Shown here piece after piece: positions 46,720-58,488 of a DNA stretch of 64,000 bases; within the stretch, counting starts at the first letter, position 1; each line of letters begins with the position of its first letter. This DNA is from Chamaecrista fasciculata (Eukaryota; Streptophyta; Magnoliopsida; Fabales; Fabaceae), in contig QANZ01034804.1 of NCBI GenBank assembly GCA_003254925.1, positions 50,964-114,963 on the forward strand, written 5' to 3'. The position numbers and the translations under genes are program-made. Below the pieces are notes generated by a model. The model did no database searches and had not been told where the DNA came from. It saw only the letters and a program-made list of their open reading frames with translations.

Positions 46720-47076
46720 ATGGAAGTAGTGGTATCTAGTCCCTCTAGGGATTTTGATTTTGAGTTCAATGGAGCTAGAATTTCACCTAATTACTTGAGT
46801 GCTCCTTCATCGCCTAAGCGTTTTGGAGAATACTACTTGAGTGCTCCCACTAGTCCTTCTAGATTCTCTCAATTTGTTTCTGATTTTGAGTATTTTTCAT
46901 CCATTGATGTTGACGATGATGCCGCCTCCTCCTCTGATCTCAAACGCGACGGCGACGACGGCGGCGACGGTGAGGATGATGGTGGTTTCGCGTTTCATGT
47001 CGCACAGGAATCGGAGAAATTGTCGCTTTCTGCTGAAGAACTGTTTGACGGAGGCAAAATCAAAGCCGTCAAGCCT
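46720..47076 (+). pseudogene. DUF1645 gene, truncated first copy (ends at the N)
   Basis: 119 codons identical to the start of the complete gene at 52433 except Ser versus Ile at residue 41. The frame is cut by the N at 47077, after which sequence from 41365 onward resumes. The start is ATG 46720 (TATGGAAG); the five codons before it, opening with TTG, are not counted. This is probably not a real pseudogene but the edge of a misjoined contig. Confidence 0.8.
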
Positions 47077-47077
47077 N
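47077..47077. other. Single-N assembly gap
   Basis: One N joins the end of copy 1 to the start of copy 2. It breaks the DUF1645 coding region and returns to sequence already seen at 41365, so the true distance across this gap is unknown. Confidence 0.95.
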
Positions 47078-47171
47078 CAAAACTTCTAGAATGGAATTCA
47101 GGTGTTAATTAATTGCAACGTGGGTAAAACAAACACAATATCTTGGAAAGTGTGGTAATATTATGAATTTA

Positions 47172-47898
47172 GGGGCGTTTGGTGCACGAAATATTTTTTC
47201 ATTCTCGGGAATCACATTCTCAGTAATGTGATTTCCAGGAATAAGATTTACAGGATTATAAGAATGTTTGTTTGGATGAGTTAAAATAATCCTATGATTA
47301 TTTTGCAATATTTCTAAGAATATTACAATCTTGTGTTTGGTTGATATTCATGGGAATGTTTAATACTTTAACAAATATGTCTTTGGCTTTTTATTCTCAA
47401 TTAATAGTTTATCAAATGTAGAAATTCTTCAAAACAATCATGAGAAAAATACTATATCATAAAGAAATAATTATATCATAATTAAAATTTTTAAATAACA
47501 TTAATAGATTCATGAGAAAAATATTATTTCATAACACAATGTCCATAATTCTCAACATAATAAAATTGTCTAAAAAAGTCTCACTCAACAGAGAGTTGTA
47601 AAATGACAAAGATGAAAAGTGACAAGGGTTTGTAGAGAAAGAATTAATTAATTAGAGGAAATTAATTAGGGGTAATAAAGTCATTTTGGATGGGAAAAAT
47701 AATCCCATGCCATGGGATTAGACTAATCTTATCCCCTAGGGTGGGATTAAAAAATAGTTATTTTAGGAAATTATGTTATTCTTGGGAATACAATATTCCC
47801 GGGACTAATTTTCCAATCCGCGTACCAAACGAGGGATTACTCTAGTCCGGAGCTCATAATCCCAGGATCATTTTTTCAATTCGTGTACCAAATGCTCC
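47172..47898. mobile_element. PIF/Harbinger MITE, copy 2
   Basis: Same element as 41459-42185, with TTA on both sides. Confidence 0.88.
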
Positions 47899-48222
47899 TT
47901 AGTCTGTTGTAAATTTAAATAGTAATGAAACAGTTATTATAATTTTATTTCGTTTTAGTAAATTTAGCATCAAAATAATACATATTTAGTTCATTAAATA
48001 AAAACGCATTTTTCAATGATTTTCATTGATTAACGTAATTATATGATAATACATTTAATATTTACAAATAGATTTATCTAACACGTGCCCTTAGGATATA
48101 TTTTAATGTTTCTTCTGATTAGTTAGTAGAGCATCTCAATTCTTGAAATCTACGAAAATTCATTTAAAAGATAATTTTTAATGTTTGAAAACTCACTTGA
48201 CCAATCAAAAGAAACCTTAGCT

Positions 48223-49522
48223 AATAATATTATATTGTTATTGGAAGCATGAATCTCTTGCATCAGATTTGAATTTTAGAGATTTAGTTTAGTTTTGAAT
48301 TAGTCATATATATAAGTTAACAAGTGGGTACACGATTTTAAGGATAAGTAGTTACTTTATTTTATTTATCTTTTATTTAATTTTGTGTATTTCCTCTATA
48401 AAATGAATCTGATTTGTACCTATCATTATGGAGCTATGAAGCAAAGAAAATGAAGCAAAGTTCATGAGAAAAAAAAGAAGAAAAGTTTATGAAAGCTTCC
48501 ACATTTCTTTCTTCCTCCCAAAAAATCCTAACAATGGTATCAGAGCTCTAGATCCTGAGAGTTTGTGAGATAGAGTAGCACATCTCTCACATATTGAGAT
48601 AATGTTGCTATAAGGAAGTCTCCGCACAAGAAATTGTTGAAGAAGAGAGCCACTGAGACTCCAAATGGACACAAGCTAACGTTATTGTTTTGTGGCCTCT
48701 GAGGTTCATAAAAAGAGTACAAACTCCGATGAAGATTTGAGTATTTTGGAGAGATAGTGCTCCAATGGAAAAATGGTGACAAAGTGCACCATTGGAAAAA
48801 TGATGGCACAATGCATCATTATGAAAAGTTAAGGAATTCTACTAGTATGAGGAACGAATCCTCATAATTACTTCAAAGATTTGAAACTTGATGTCGAGAA
48901 ATTGCGAGAGTTTGGTGAAAGAATCGGCTCGAAAAATATGAGATAAGAATGTTGCACAAGAAGGAAGAGAAGAAGTGAACGGTGCACAAGAAGGGAGAGT
49001 AGAAGAAGTGGATCTTCTGTGAGAAGCTTACAAGATTTGATAATTTTTGGAGAGATGGTGCTCCAAATAGGTTAATGATGAGAAAGTGCATCATTGAAGC
49101 TTCCAACAAATGATCCAGAAAAAACTTAAAGATTTATTAATTAAACTGAATTTTCTTATGAAGAAATTTCAGTTTAAGGGAGGAATTGTTGGGAATTAAT
49201 AATAATAATATTATATTGTTATTGGAAGCATGAATCTGTTGCATCAGATTTGAATTTTAGTGATTTAGTTTAGTTTTGAATTAGTCATATATATGAGTTA
49301 ACTAGTGGGTACATGATTTTAGGGATAAATAATTACTTTATTTTATTTATTTTTTATTTAATTTTGTGTATTTCCTCTATAAAAGAAATCTGATTTGTAT
49401 CTATCATTGTGGAGCTATGAAGCAAAGAAAATGAAGCAAAGTTCATGAGAAAAAAAAAGAAAAAAAAGTTTATAAGAGCTTCTATATTTCTTTCTTCCTT
49501 CAAAAACAAAACCCCTAACAGT
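48223..49522 (+). mobile_element. TRIM-like LTR retrotransposon, copy 2
   Basis: Same as 42510-43809: primer-binding site at 48535-48546, right LTR from 49187. The truncated MITE sits directly to its left, as in copy 1. Confidence 0.88.
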
Positions 49523-49994
49523 AACCTAGCAAGAAGACAAGAGAGCATACTTTTCTAAGTTTGTCCTTTTCATTTGCTGTTGTAATCTTAATTATCCAGG
49601 CCATCTTCTGTCTTATCATGTAAGAAAACATTATAATTAACAAAAAAAAAATGGTTATATATATATATATACTTTCAAATAAATAAACACATAATTATAA
49701 GCCCAGCAACAACATAGAGACTTTATATTTTCTCTATTATATTGAGCGTGTATGGATTAATTATTTCGATAGATTCAAATTCAACACACTGAATGGATGA
49801 CCAATAGAGTTATATGAGATTAAACAAGATGATCGTTATCTAGTTTTCACTAAAAACAAATATATAAAATAAAAAATCAATATCATTTTAAACATAATTA
49901 TCAAAGTTAACATGTTGCCCATGGTTATGTAAGTATAGAGTTCCGCTGACTACGAGAAAAGGAAAGGAAAAAAAATGAAAGATAAATAAATAAG

Positions 49995-50178
49995 GGATTT
50001 ATCTAACATATGTCCTTAGGGCACATTTTAAGGTTTTTTTTGATTGGTTAGTAGAGCATCTCATATCTTGAAATCTACGAAAATTCATTTAAAAAATAAA
50101 TTTTAATGTTTAAAAACTGACTTAAACAAATAAAAGAAACCTTAACATGTGCCCTTAAGGCACATGTTAGAAGGATCC
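49995..50178. mobile_element. Inverted-repeat MITE with palindromic ends, copy 2
   Basis: Same as 44282-44465, followed by the same inverted 25-bp LTR terminus. Confidence 0.65.
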
Positions 50179-50942
50179 TTATTATTATTATTAATTCCCA
50201 ACATTTACCTCGTTACTTCAGGAAGAATTCTCTGTATATAAAAATTTATTTTTTCTTTGAACTCACATTTATTTTTGTTAATATTTGAAATAATAATTTC
50301 ATAAAAATGATATAAGACTAATTTGGAACTTGAAGCAAACATACAAGATCAACTTCTTACTTTACCCTGTAATTTAATTTAACATTGTGCTGCAGCCTAC
50401 AAGAGTTTCATATATGACTTCATTTGAATCCTAGTTATCTAGTAAAATTGATGAAGAAGAAATGATTTAACTCTTTTTTTTAAAAAAAAATTAAATAACT
50501 TTCGTAGTGTGAAAGGTGTGCCTTCTAGAAAATCTAGCTAGAAATTAGAAAATCCACATTCACTTGTCAAATGTTAAGGAATTAGGAATGTATATTTAAT
50601 GAAAATGGTAGAGAATGGAGAGATAAGGCAGTGACAAACGAATTACGGGTTTTAAACGATGTAAGGCATCTAGAAGCACAGTATTAGACTATTAGTACTA
50701 TTATTATATTATTATATATTCAAATATTCAATACATCCAAATTACTTCTCAAAGTTTATTTGTTTATTGAAAATTTGAAATATTATGGTTGAATTCGTCC
50801 ACGTCAATTCTTCCGCCTCACGTATAATCCCCACGTTGGTGGGACAGCACTACCAGCTACACGACATATATTTACATACATACTTAATTTCACTTATTTT
50901 TTGTGCACTTCTTTTTTTTTTATACAATATTTTGGACATTTT

Positions 50943-51267
50943 TATTGAAGTCTCACGTTATTTAGTTAGTTAAAGGGTCTTATAATTCTCTATATATAAT
51001 GAGGCAAACATCTTCTATTGAAAATTCTTTTGGAATGAGTTAGATTTTTCTACATGGTATCAGAGCTAGATTTAACACGTGAGATGGATGAGCCTTACAC
51101 TGTGCTGTCCTGTGAATAACTCGTTGGCTTTAACGCTTCTAATGTCGGCGTGAGGGGGCATGTTGAAGTCTCACATTGCTTGGTTAAAGAGTTTTATAAC
51201 TATATATACATAATGAGGCAACTATTTCCCTTTGAAAACTCTTTTAGGTGAATTAAGTCTTTATACA
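50943..51267 (+). mobile_element. SMART-type TRIM retrotransposon, copy 2
   Basis: Same as 45230-45554, with primer-binding site at 51055-51066 and ATTTT on both sides. Confidence 0.92.
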
Positions 51268-52348
51268 ATTTTAATATAAAAATAAAAAATAAATAAAAAT
51301 GAATGAAATTTTATATTCATCCTTCACATATTTCTTTTTCCAAGTTGGTATATCTCAAAAATTTTTTCCATTAATTTGATCCTTCACATTTTTTTTATAT
51401 CAATATGTTTTATCCTATATATAGATTGTAACTAAATCAATAATATAATAGTATTAACTCAAAATGTAATGTTATTAGCTGATAACATGACATATTTTTT
51501 TATTATTCAATTTTTATCATCTATTTAGTCTTTGAAGTTTCTCTCCAATTAATTTAAATTCAACTCGAATTATATATTTAATTATGATAGAAGAGTCCCT
51601 CTACAAAAATATAATTATATTAAAAAAATTTCATATTTAAAATTTTATTTAAATAATACTAAATTACTTACTATTTAAATCAAGCCGCATGACATTAAAT
51701 ATAAAGTTATATACGTTGTTAAATATGCATGGCTTTAAATTGTTTGTTTTTTAGTTCGAATTAAATTTGTTTTTATTTAAACCATTACACAGATAAAAAA
51801 AAAACTTATAGTTCACACAGTAGAAAAAAGTCTTATATGTTGTTTTATCATTAATTATGATAAATAACTTCTTATACTTCCAAAATATTATATATATATA
51901 TATTAAATATGATATAATTTCATTTTATTAAAATACGTTATTAAAATATGATATTAGTAATCAATAATATCATGTTATAAATTAATGGTAATATACTATT
52001 AAACTTATTTAAAAATTAGACAAAAATTGACATTAATGATAAAAGAACTTTTAAGAAACTAAATTAATTTTAAAAAAATCTACAAAGAGTTATCTTAAAA
52101 GAACATTAATATATATAAAGGATTAAAATAAAATTTTTAATAAAATAAAAATTGAAGCATGTGGTGGTGCAATTGTTAAATGAAGAATTATCTAAGCACG
52201 CACGAGGGAAGGCAAAGAAAGAAAGAATGGTATGAAAAGGCGGCTTCGTAATACCAAAACTCAAATAATGGTCAACAAAACAATCTGTTGGATCCTTCCT
52301 TCCTCTTTCCCACACTTCAATCATTCAATCTCTCTTCTCTAATCTCTT

Positions 52349-52356
52349 TATAAATA
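52349..52356 (+). promoter_or_regulatory. TATA box of the DUF1645 gene
   Basis: TATAAATA lies 77 bp upstream of the ATG, between a CT-rich stretch and an AC-rich leader. This spacing fits a short 5' UTR of about 45-50 bases. Confidence 0.65.
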
Positions 52357-52432
52357 CCCACAACTACCACACATGTTTTTCTCCTAACCAAAAACTTGAT
52401 TAAGCTTACCAGAGATTTTGGAATTCACAAAT

Positions 52433-53374
52433 ATGGAAGTAGTGGTATCTAGTCCCTCTAGGGATTTTGATTTTGAGTTCAATGGAGCTAGAATTTCACC
52501 TAATTACTTGAGTGCTCCTTCATCGCCTAAGCGTTTTGGAGAATACTACTTGATTGCTCCCACTAGTCCTTCTAGATTCTCTCAATTTGTTTCTGATTTT
52601 GAGTATTTTTCATCCATTGATGTTGACGATGATGCCGCCTCCTCCTCTGATCTCAAACGCGACGGCGACGACGGCGGCGACGGTGAGGATGATGGTGGTT
52701 TCGCGTTTCATGTCGCACAGGAATCGGAGAAATTGTCGCTTTCTGCTGAAGAACTGTTTGACGGAGGCAAAATCAAAGCCGTCAAGCCTTCGTCTCGATT
52801 AGGAATCGACGAATTCAGATCTAATAAATCTGGAAATTCTCTTTTGGCTAGATCGAAGAAGGCGATTGGAGATGCTTTCTCGCCTAAAAAGGAGACGCAA
52901 GAGAGAAGAGGAAGAGATAGAACTCCAAGTACGGGTCGCAGAACCACGCGATCTCACTCGCCGTACAGAAATTTAGGGTTTATTAACACATTTGAGGAAG
53001 AACAAGGCGTACCACCACGACAACAAAATCAGACGAATCAGAGAGATTCACTGGCATCGACATCTGCGAATTCCAAGAGCTCGAGAATATGGAGATTGAG
53101 AGATTTCTTGTTGTTTCGAAGCGCATCAGAAGGAAGAGGATCGAGCAAGGATCCATTGAGGAAGTACTCTGTTTTGTACAAGAAACCTGAAGAAGCGAAG
53201 ATTTCAAGCTTTAGATCTGTAGATAGTCCGAATTCGTCGAAAAGGAAGGGACCTATTTCGGCACACGAAATGCATTACCATATGAAGAAAGCCGAATCGC
53301 AAGATTTGAAGAAGAAGACGTTCTTGCCATACAGGCAAGGGATTTTGGGGAGGCTTGCAGGTTTTGGATCTTGA
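52433..53374 (+). CDS. DUF1645 family protein (complete, single exon)
   Basis: 313 aa, intronless. The family is plant-specific; some members are reported as regulators of stress response or organ size, but no biochemical activity is known to me. Features: an N-terminal Ser/Pro-rich part with two copies of the SAPxSPxRF motif (the second reads IAPTSPSRF here), FVSDFEYFSS, an acidic stretch rich in Asp and Gly (about 70-90), FAFHVAQESEKLSLSAEELF, a basic middle (ARSKKAIGDAFSPKK), SRIWRLRDFLLFRSASEGR and a conserved end, LPYRQGILGRLAGFGS. This order matches the family. ATG 52433 is chosen because the frame upstream opens with TTG, not ATG. A TATA box lies 77 bp upstream. Codon use is more GC-rich than the flanks, as expected for a real gene. 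Confidence 0.92.
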   Translation: MEVVVSSPSRDFDFEFNGARISPNYLSAPSSPKRFGEYYLIAPTSPSRFSQFVSDFEYFSSIDVDDDAASSSDLKRDGDDGGDGEDDGGFAFHVAQESEKLSLSAEELFDGGKIKAVKPSSRLGIDEFRSNKSGNSLLARSKKAIGDAFSPKKETQERRGRDRTPSTGRRTTRSHSPYRNLGFINTFEEEQGVPPRQQNQTNQRDSLASTSANSKSSRIWRLRDFLLFRSASEGRGSSKDPLRKYSVLYKKPEEAKISSFRSVDSPNSSKRKGPISAHEMHYHMKKAESQDLKKKTFLPYRQGILGRLAGFGS

Positions 53375-53984
53375 CAACTTCATCAAACCAAAATGATGAT
53401 CTGAAATTCAATATCCACATTTTCTCCAATATTTTTATTTTATTTTGTAACAAAAGAACTTGTATTATTGGGTCAATATTTTGCAGCAAAGTTTTTTTAT
53501 TTTAAAAAAAAATGTTCCATAATTTTTTATTTTCATATGGCGGGGTTGATCAGTTGCATATATAGATAATCATTTCTCCTTTTTAAGTGTAATTATACAC
53601 GTTCATATATACGGCAACATTTTGGTTCCTAATAATAATTGGATAGTTTAAAAGGTTGATTATGTTTCATGCATTGACAAGTGTGAATGTGTTTGCTTGT
53701 GTGGGTTTTGGTGTATTTTACAAGTATTTTTTTTAAGATATTGTATAATATTACATATGAGCAATTCTAAACATAACAACGTGGCCTAACAATTTCTTTA
53801 GTTTGTGCCTTAATCCGGTGGGGATTTGAATTTACTGTGACATAGATAGGATTCTTTATTTCTACCCAACAAAAGAACGAAAAAAAAGGAAAAAAAGAGC
53901 AATTCTCGATAAGAATTTGAATTTATTATTTTGTAAAAAATTAACCTCTTTTACTCTAAGCAACCCACTTTACTTTGTGTGTGT
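53375..53984. other. 3' flank of the DUF1645 gene
   Basis: T-rich stretches and AATAATT-like signals soon after the stop fit a 3' UTR. Nothing else is recognised. Confidence 0.45.
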
Positions 53985-53993
53985 TTTTACTAT

Positions 53994-54324
53994 GGTAAAA
54001 GTATTTTTTTTTATCTCATGAATTTTATATTAATTCTTAATTTTATTTTTAAAATTTGTTTATTGTTAATTTTATTTTTAAAAATTAATTTTATTCTTTA
54101 CATTAATCTCATCTAATGAATCATGACAAATTCTACCTAATTTATTACATGCAATCTAAAATTACTAAAATAAAAAATTAATTTTAACTTAAATTGATGA
54201 AGTTAGGGCAAATGACAAAATTGATTAAAATATGAAACATAGTGAATGAGATTGACGGTAAAAAAAATTTGAGGATGAAATTGAAATTGATTTGAAGTTT
54301 TCAAACTTAAAATGTACTTTTACC
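53994..54324. mobile_element. Small foldback MITE, GGTAAAAGTA terminus
   Basis: Starts GGTAAAAGTATTTTT and ends AAAATGTACTTTTACC. Flanks TTTTACTAT (53985-53993) and TTTTACTTA (54325-54333) match at 7 of 9. Confidence 0.6.
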
Positions 54325-54333
54325 TTTTACTTA

Positions 54334-54804
54334 CTTCTCACATTAGTTTAAGTGGGCAAATGTTTAAAGTTCAGCAATTGAATTAAACTTCCTTCCACAC
54401 TTATAGAGAGCAGTATTAGTGGAAAGTGAGTCATTTATACATTGATTAAAAATTATTTATGGGAAAGAATAATTGTGTAGAGGAAGCATAAAATTAAAGG
54501 GGTAGATGAACGATAAATCATACTGGGTTGGTGGTGATATTTAAATGAATAAAAATGCACATTTTCAAAAAGTGAATGCCAAATCGTTGAATAAACATTT
54601 TGCATTATATTAGCTGCTCTTTTTATTTTTGAGTTCTCCACCGACGGCTATGCTGTCTATTCGGGCACCAACTGCATGTCTCATTCCAAACACATGCATG
54701 ATCAACTCTTCTAATAATTGTTGCTACATATTTGACAACAAATATTACACAACAAGACTTGAAATATTATACTTCACTATTTATGTATGACCATGAAAAG
54801 CATA
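54334..54804. other. Intergenic, no gene seen
   Basis: A+T-rich sequence between two small MITEs, without recognisable coding or RNA features. Confidence 0.4.
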
Positions 54805-54813
54805 ATTTATATT

Positions 54814-55100
54814 AAAGTAAATTAATAATTTGCTTTTAAAAGATTATTGAACTAATTACTTAGTCATTGAAAGATTGAAATACTTATTTAGTCCTTGAAA
54901 TATTAATTAAATTAGTTGTATACTCTTTTAATTTCTTGAAAGATTAAAATACTAATAAATAGTTGTATAATATTTAGTTCATAAAAAATACTAATAAATA
55001 TATTACTTAAGTTTTTAAGGACAAAACTGTATATTTCAATATTTTAGAGATCGAATGGTTAGCTTAGAGATTTTTTTAAAGACTAAATTATCAATTTACT
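54814..55100. mobile_element. Small foldback MITE (Mutator-like), AGTAAATT terminus
   Basis: The 287-bp element starts AAAGTAAATTAATAATTTGC and ends GACTAAATTATCAATTTACT. A perfect 9-bp duplication, ATTTATATT, flanks it (54805-54813, 55101-55109). Confidence 0.8.
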
Positions 55101-55109
55101 ATTTATATT

Positions 55110-56366
55110 AATTACGGAACAAAAAGAGTTCGAGATAACCCAACACTAAAAGATTAAAACTTTTGGTAAAATTGTCTCTGTATTATCAAAATCGATTTAC
55201 TATATATGTATACTAGTTACATGATAACAAAGGAATGAAAAAGTTGTTCAAACTTCAAAGTTCTCTTTCTTTTAAGTGTTGATTGAATGGTCATGAATGA
55301 TTATTAGTGATAAATTATGACAAGCCATTAAGGTTGAATATAAAAGGATGTGAGTGGAAGAATCTGAAAGATTTTACCTCTTCAGTTTTTCCTCCATAAG
55401 TAGCACCTCTTCTATTAAATAGTTAATCACAATCAAGAGATTTAATTTTTAACTTTTCCATCCTAAATTGTGTTAAGAAGATATTATAGTTTTGCTGGCT
55501 ATATTATTAGGCTTCGTAAAATCCTGAAGGAAATCTGTCATAAAACCCAGAACAAATGAATAGTAGGGACTTAATTTCCTTACCGACAACGATCACACTA
55601 TCAAAACTTATACTAATTTTTTCAACAATAATTTATGATAATATTACGACATCAATCTTCATTACAACAATGTGTTTATTTGTTTGAAAAGAACTCAGAG
55701 ATAGTTATTTTAAAGAGAGAAGAAAATCGAGCATTAAGATTGAAGGAAGATTTTTTTTTTAGAAAAAATTAAAATAAACTACTAACATGTTATCTGCGAT
55801 GCTAAGTATGCAACTTTCTCTACAACGATAAGAAATTCTGCAAGGATTGCCTAAAATGAGATATGGGGATGTGGATAGAATTGATCGGCTAAGAATATGA
55901 TTGATGATAGAGATAACTATGGAAATCATGTTCTTCATCTGTGGGGGTGGGGCCAAGTTATATGAAATTATTAGTTTATTTTTATGGGATGTGGACGTAT
56001 GTTAATTTTTTTTAAGTAAATTTATAATGTAACTTGTTGTATCATGTAAGAAGTAAGGTAACATAATCTCTATTGTTTGATTGGTTTGAGAAAACTATTT
56101 TTTTTATTATTTTTCACAATTATATTACTTGAATAATGAAAATTATACCATCTCACTTATTGTATGATACAATAATTATATTATAGATTTTTTTTGCTGA
56201 ATTTTAAAGTACAACCATCGACTTTACAAAATTTTATTATTTTGTATATAACATTACTTGCTTTTAAGAAGGGTATCATGCACAATTGTACACAGTTATC
56301 AATTTTCTTTTAAAGAAAGTATTATGTACATGGAGATTCTCGGAAGTCCATTCCCTTAATAATTGT
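55110..56366. other. Intergenic, no gene seen
   Basis: A+T-rich. Open frames are short and featureless. No splice-linked coding exon was recognised. Confidence 0.45.
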
Positions 56367-56375
56367 TTGAATAAT

Positions 56376-56916
56376 GAGAAAATCTACTTTTTGGTTCCTC
56401 AATTATTATGAGTCAATTATTTGGTCCATGAATTGTGGGAAACAACAATTCAGTTCCTCAATTGTACACTTCCATCTACGTTTTGGTCCCTCAGTTGTTG
56501 TCCGTCAGTCATCAGACTGTTAAGTGATGATATGTCACTGTTAAGTGCTAAGGTGGTTGTTAAATGTTGAGTTGGTATCCAAATAATCTATCTTACTCAT
56601 ATTTGAGACCGACCACAAACAAGAAAGCCCCCAACTAAAGAGAAAGGGGAAAGCTTCGGCTTCTTCTAAAACATGCAAGTAAACAAGAAAATATGAGTAG
56701 GATAGATTATTTAGATATCAACTCAACATTTAATAGTCACCTTAGTATTTAACAGTGACACATCATCACTTAATAACCTAATGACTAACAGACAACAACT
56801 GAAGGACCAAAACATAGACGAAAGTGTATAATTGAGGGACTGAGTTGTAATTTTCCATAATTCAAAGATCAAATCGTTGACTCAATAACAATTGAGGGAA
56901 AAAAATAAGTTTTCTC
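56376..56916. mobile_element. Foldback MITE (Mutator-like), GAGAAAA terminus
   Basis: The 541-bp element starts GAGAAAATCTACTTTTTGG and ends AAATAAGTTTTCTC. A perfect 9-bp duplication, TTGAATAAT, flanks it (56367-56375, 56917-56925). Arms carry TTTGGTCCCTCAGTTGTTG / CAACTGAAGGACCAAA. It shares its ends with 3066-3337. Confidence 0.88.
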
Positions 56917-56925
56917 TTGAATAAT

Positions 56926-57475
56926 TGGAGGAAGAATGATTGACAAAATAAAAAATAAAATTTACCCCAACCTGACCTTATAGATAGTTTAAAAGCGCAA
57001 AAGATGTTTACACCCATAAATAAAATTCTTAATAGAAAATTTTTAAGGATAAGAAGTCAAAGATTTGTTAGCCAAGAGAAATATAAAAAATAAAATTGGC
57101 TAAGGATGTCATAAAATTTCAACCATCTAGCTGTCCGACCCAAAATAATAGACGAAAGCCAGCTAGAAGATTTAACACGCGTCCACGCCACATGAATGAT
57201 GTACCTTATTTGGAAACCGTTGAACAAAAGAAATATGGTTTCCATTTTTATTTAGAATAAATTATCAACCAGAAGTAGTATAGACATTTCAGCAAAAATG
57301 GTTGACAATTTCAACATCTAGACAAATAAAGACTAAACCTTTTAGTCGATATGATAAAAACAACGTTTAAAGCGAGGTTTAATGCCCACTTCACCGGTAA
57401 TCCCGTTAAGACTATAGAAGCAAGCAGTTTTTTTTGTTGATAATCATAGAAGCAAGCATTTGAATATATATAGTT
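56926..57475. other. Intergenic, no gene seen
   Basis: Nothing recognisable; the region leads into the duplicated sequence around the second N. Confidence 0.4.
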
Positions 57476-58285
57476 ATATACCTAAACCATAAGACATGAA
57501 GAATTAACCATTTATCATTATACTAACAACTACTGTAAATGTGAATAGCTGGTCTGTAGCCAACATCCACGTTAAAGCTTTTGATGCATGTGATATATTG
57601 TGTAGGCAAAAGCACTACCCTTCAACTTTACATCAATTTCTTTTTCAAAGTTTATTTACGATTAATTGTATCATCAACGTTTTACATTTTAGTTAATTTT
57701 ATATTTTACCTTAATTATATTCAATAATTAACGACAAACTCCACATGATTTTCAATGAGTAATTTAGTTTTTTTCTTTTTAGTTATTCATAAACTAATTT
57801 ATATATATCAATTATTTAAAAACCAAATCAAAAGATTAAATAATAAATTTTCTTTCATTACAAAAAAAATAATAAATTTTCTCTAAATATTAATTGCAAA
57901 AACTAAAGGAAATGTCTTTTTCACAAAACCAAACATGGCTGAACTTCGTCATCCCAATTAAAAATGACATTAATNATATACCTAAACCATAAGACATGAA
58001 GAATTAACCATTTATAATTATACTAACAGCTAGTGTAAATGTGAATAGCTGGTCTGTAGCCAACATCCACGTTAAAGCTTTTGATGCATGTGATATATTA
58101 TGTAGGCAAAAGCACTACCCTTCAACTTTACATCAATTTCTTTTTCAAAGTTTATTTACTATTAATTGTATCCCAACGTTTCACATTTTAGTTAATTTTA
58201 TATTTTACCTTGATTATATTCAATAATTAACGACAAACTCCACATGATTTTCAATGAGTAACTTTGTTTTTTTCTTTTTAGTTAT
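57476..58285. repeat. Direct repeat around a second single-N gap
   Basis: 57476-57783 recurs from 57976 with an offset of about 500, differing by several substitutions and a small indel (for example ATCATCAACGTTTTAC versus ATCCCAACGTTTCAC). The N at 57975 sits directly before the second copy. Either two alleles are laid end to end or a local repeat was misjoined. Confidence 0.75.
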
Positions 58286-58479
58286 TTTATATTGCATGTC
58301 ATAAGCCATGTGAGATTTATCATTAATTCATTATTTCATTAGATATGATAAAGTTAGTGTTAGTAGATAAAAATAATTAAAATGTAAAACTTGAGAAACA
58401 AAATTGACAGTGTAGACAAACTTTGGGAACAAAATTGAAAATTGATGTGAAGTTTGAAGGGCAAAAATGTGCTTTTGCC
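58105..58479. mobile_element. Foldback MITE (Mutator-like), GGCAAAAGC terminus
   Basis: The 375-bp element starts GGCAAAAGCACTACCCTTC and ends AAAATGTGCTTTTGCC. A perfect 9-bp duplication, TATTATGTA, flanks it (58096-58104, 58480-58488). A broken sister with the same left end starts at 57605 and is lost before the N. Confidence 0.85.
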
Positions 58480-58488
58480 TATTATGTA

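Larger units (their letters stand above)
41365..47076. repeat. First copy of a 5,712-bp direct duplication (likely assembly artefact)
   Basis: This stretch recurs at a constant offset of 5,713 in 47078-52789. No indel is needed to align the copies, and every open frame in one copy has a partner in the other. The only differences I found are 46714 G versus 52427 A and 46841 G versus 52554 T. The copies meet at a lone N (47077). Two haplotypes or contig ends placed in series at a gap explain this better than a recent genomic duplication. Confidence 0.9.
47078..52789. repeat. Second copy of the 5,712-bp direct duplication
   Basis: Equivalent to 41365-47076 plus 5,713. It holds the same set of elements in the same order and then continues, without a break, into the rest of the DUF1645 gene, so this copy is the one joined to real flanking sequence on the right. 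Confidence 0.9.

Noticed and set aside
52418..52432. Five extra N-terminal codons on the DUF1645 frame
   Set aside because: The upstream start is TTG, not ATG; the first ATG is at 52433 in good context and the family proteins begin near there.
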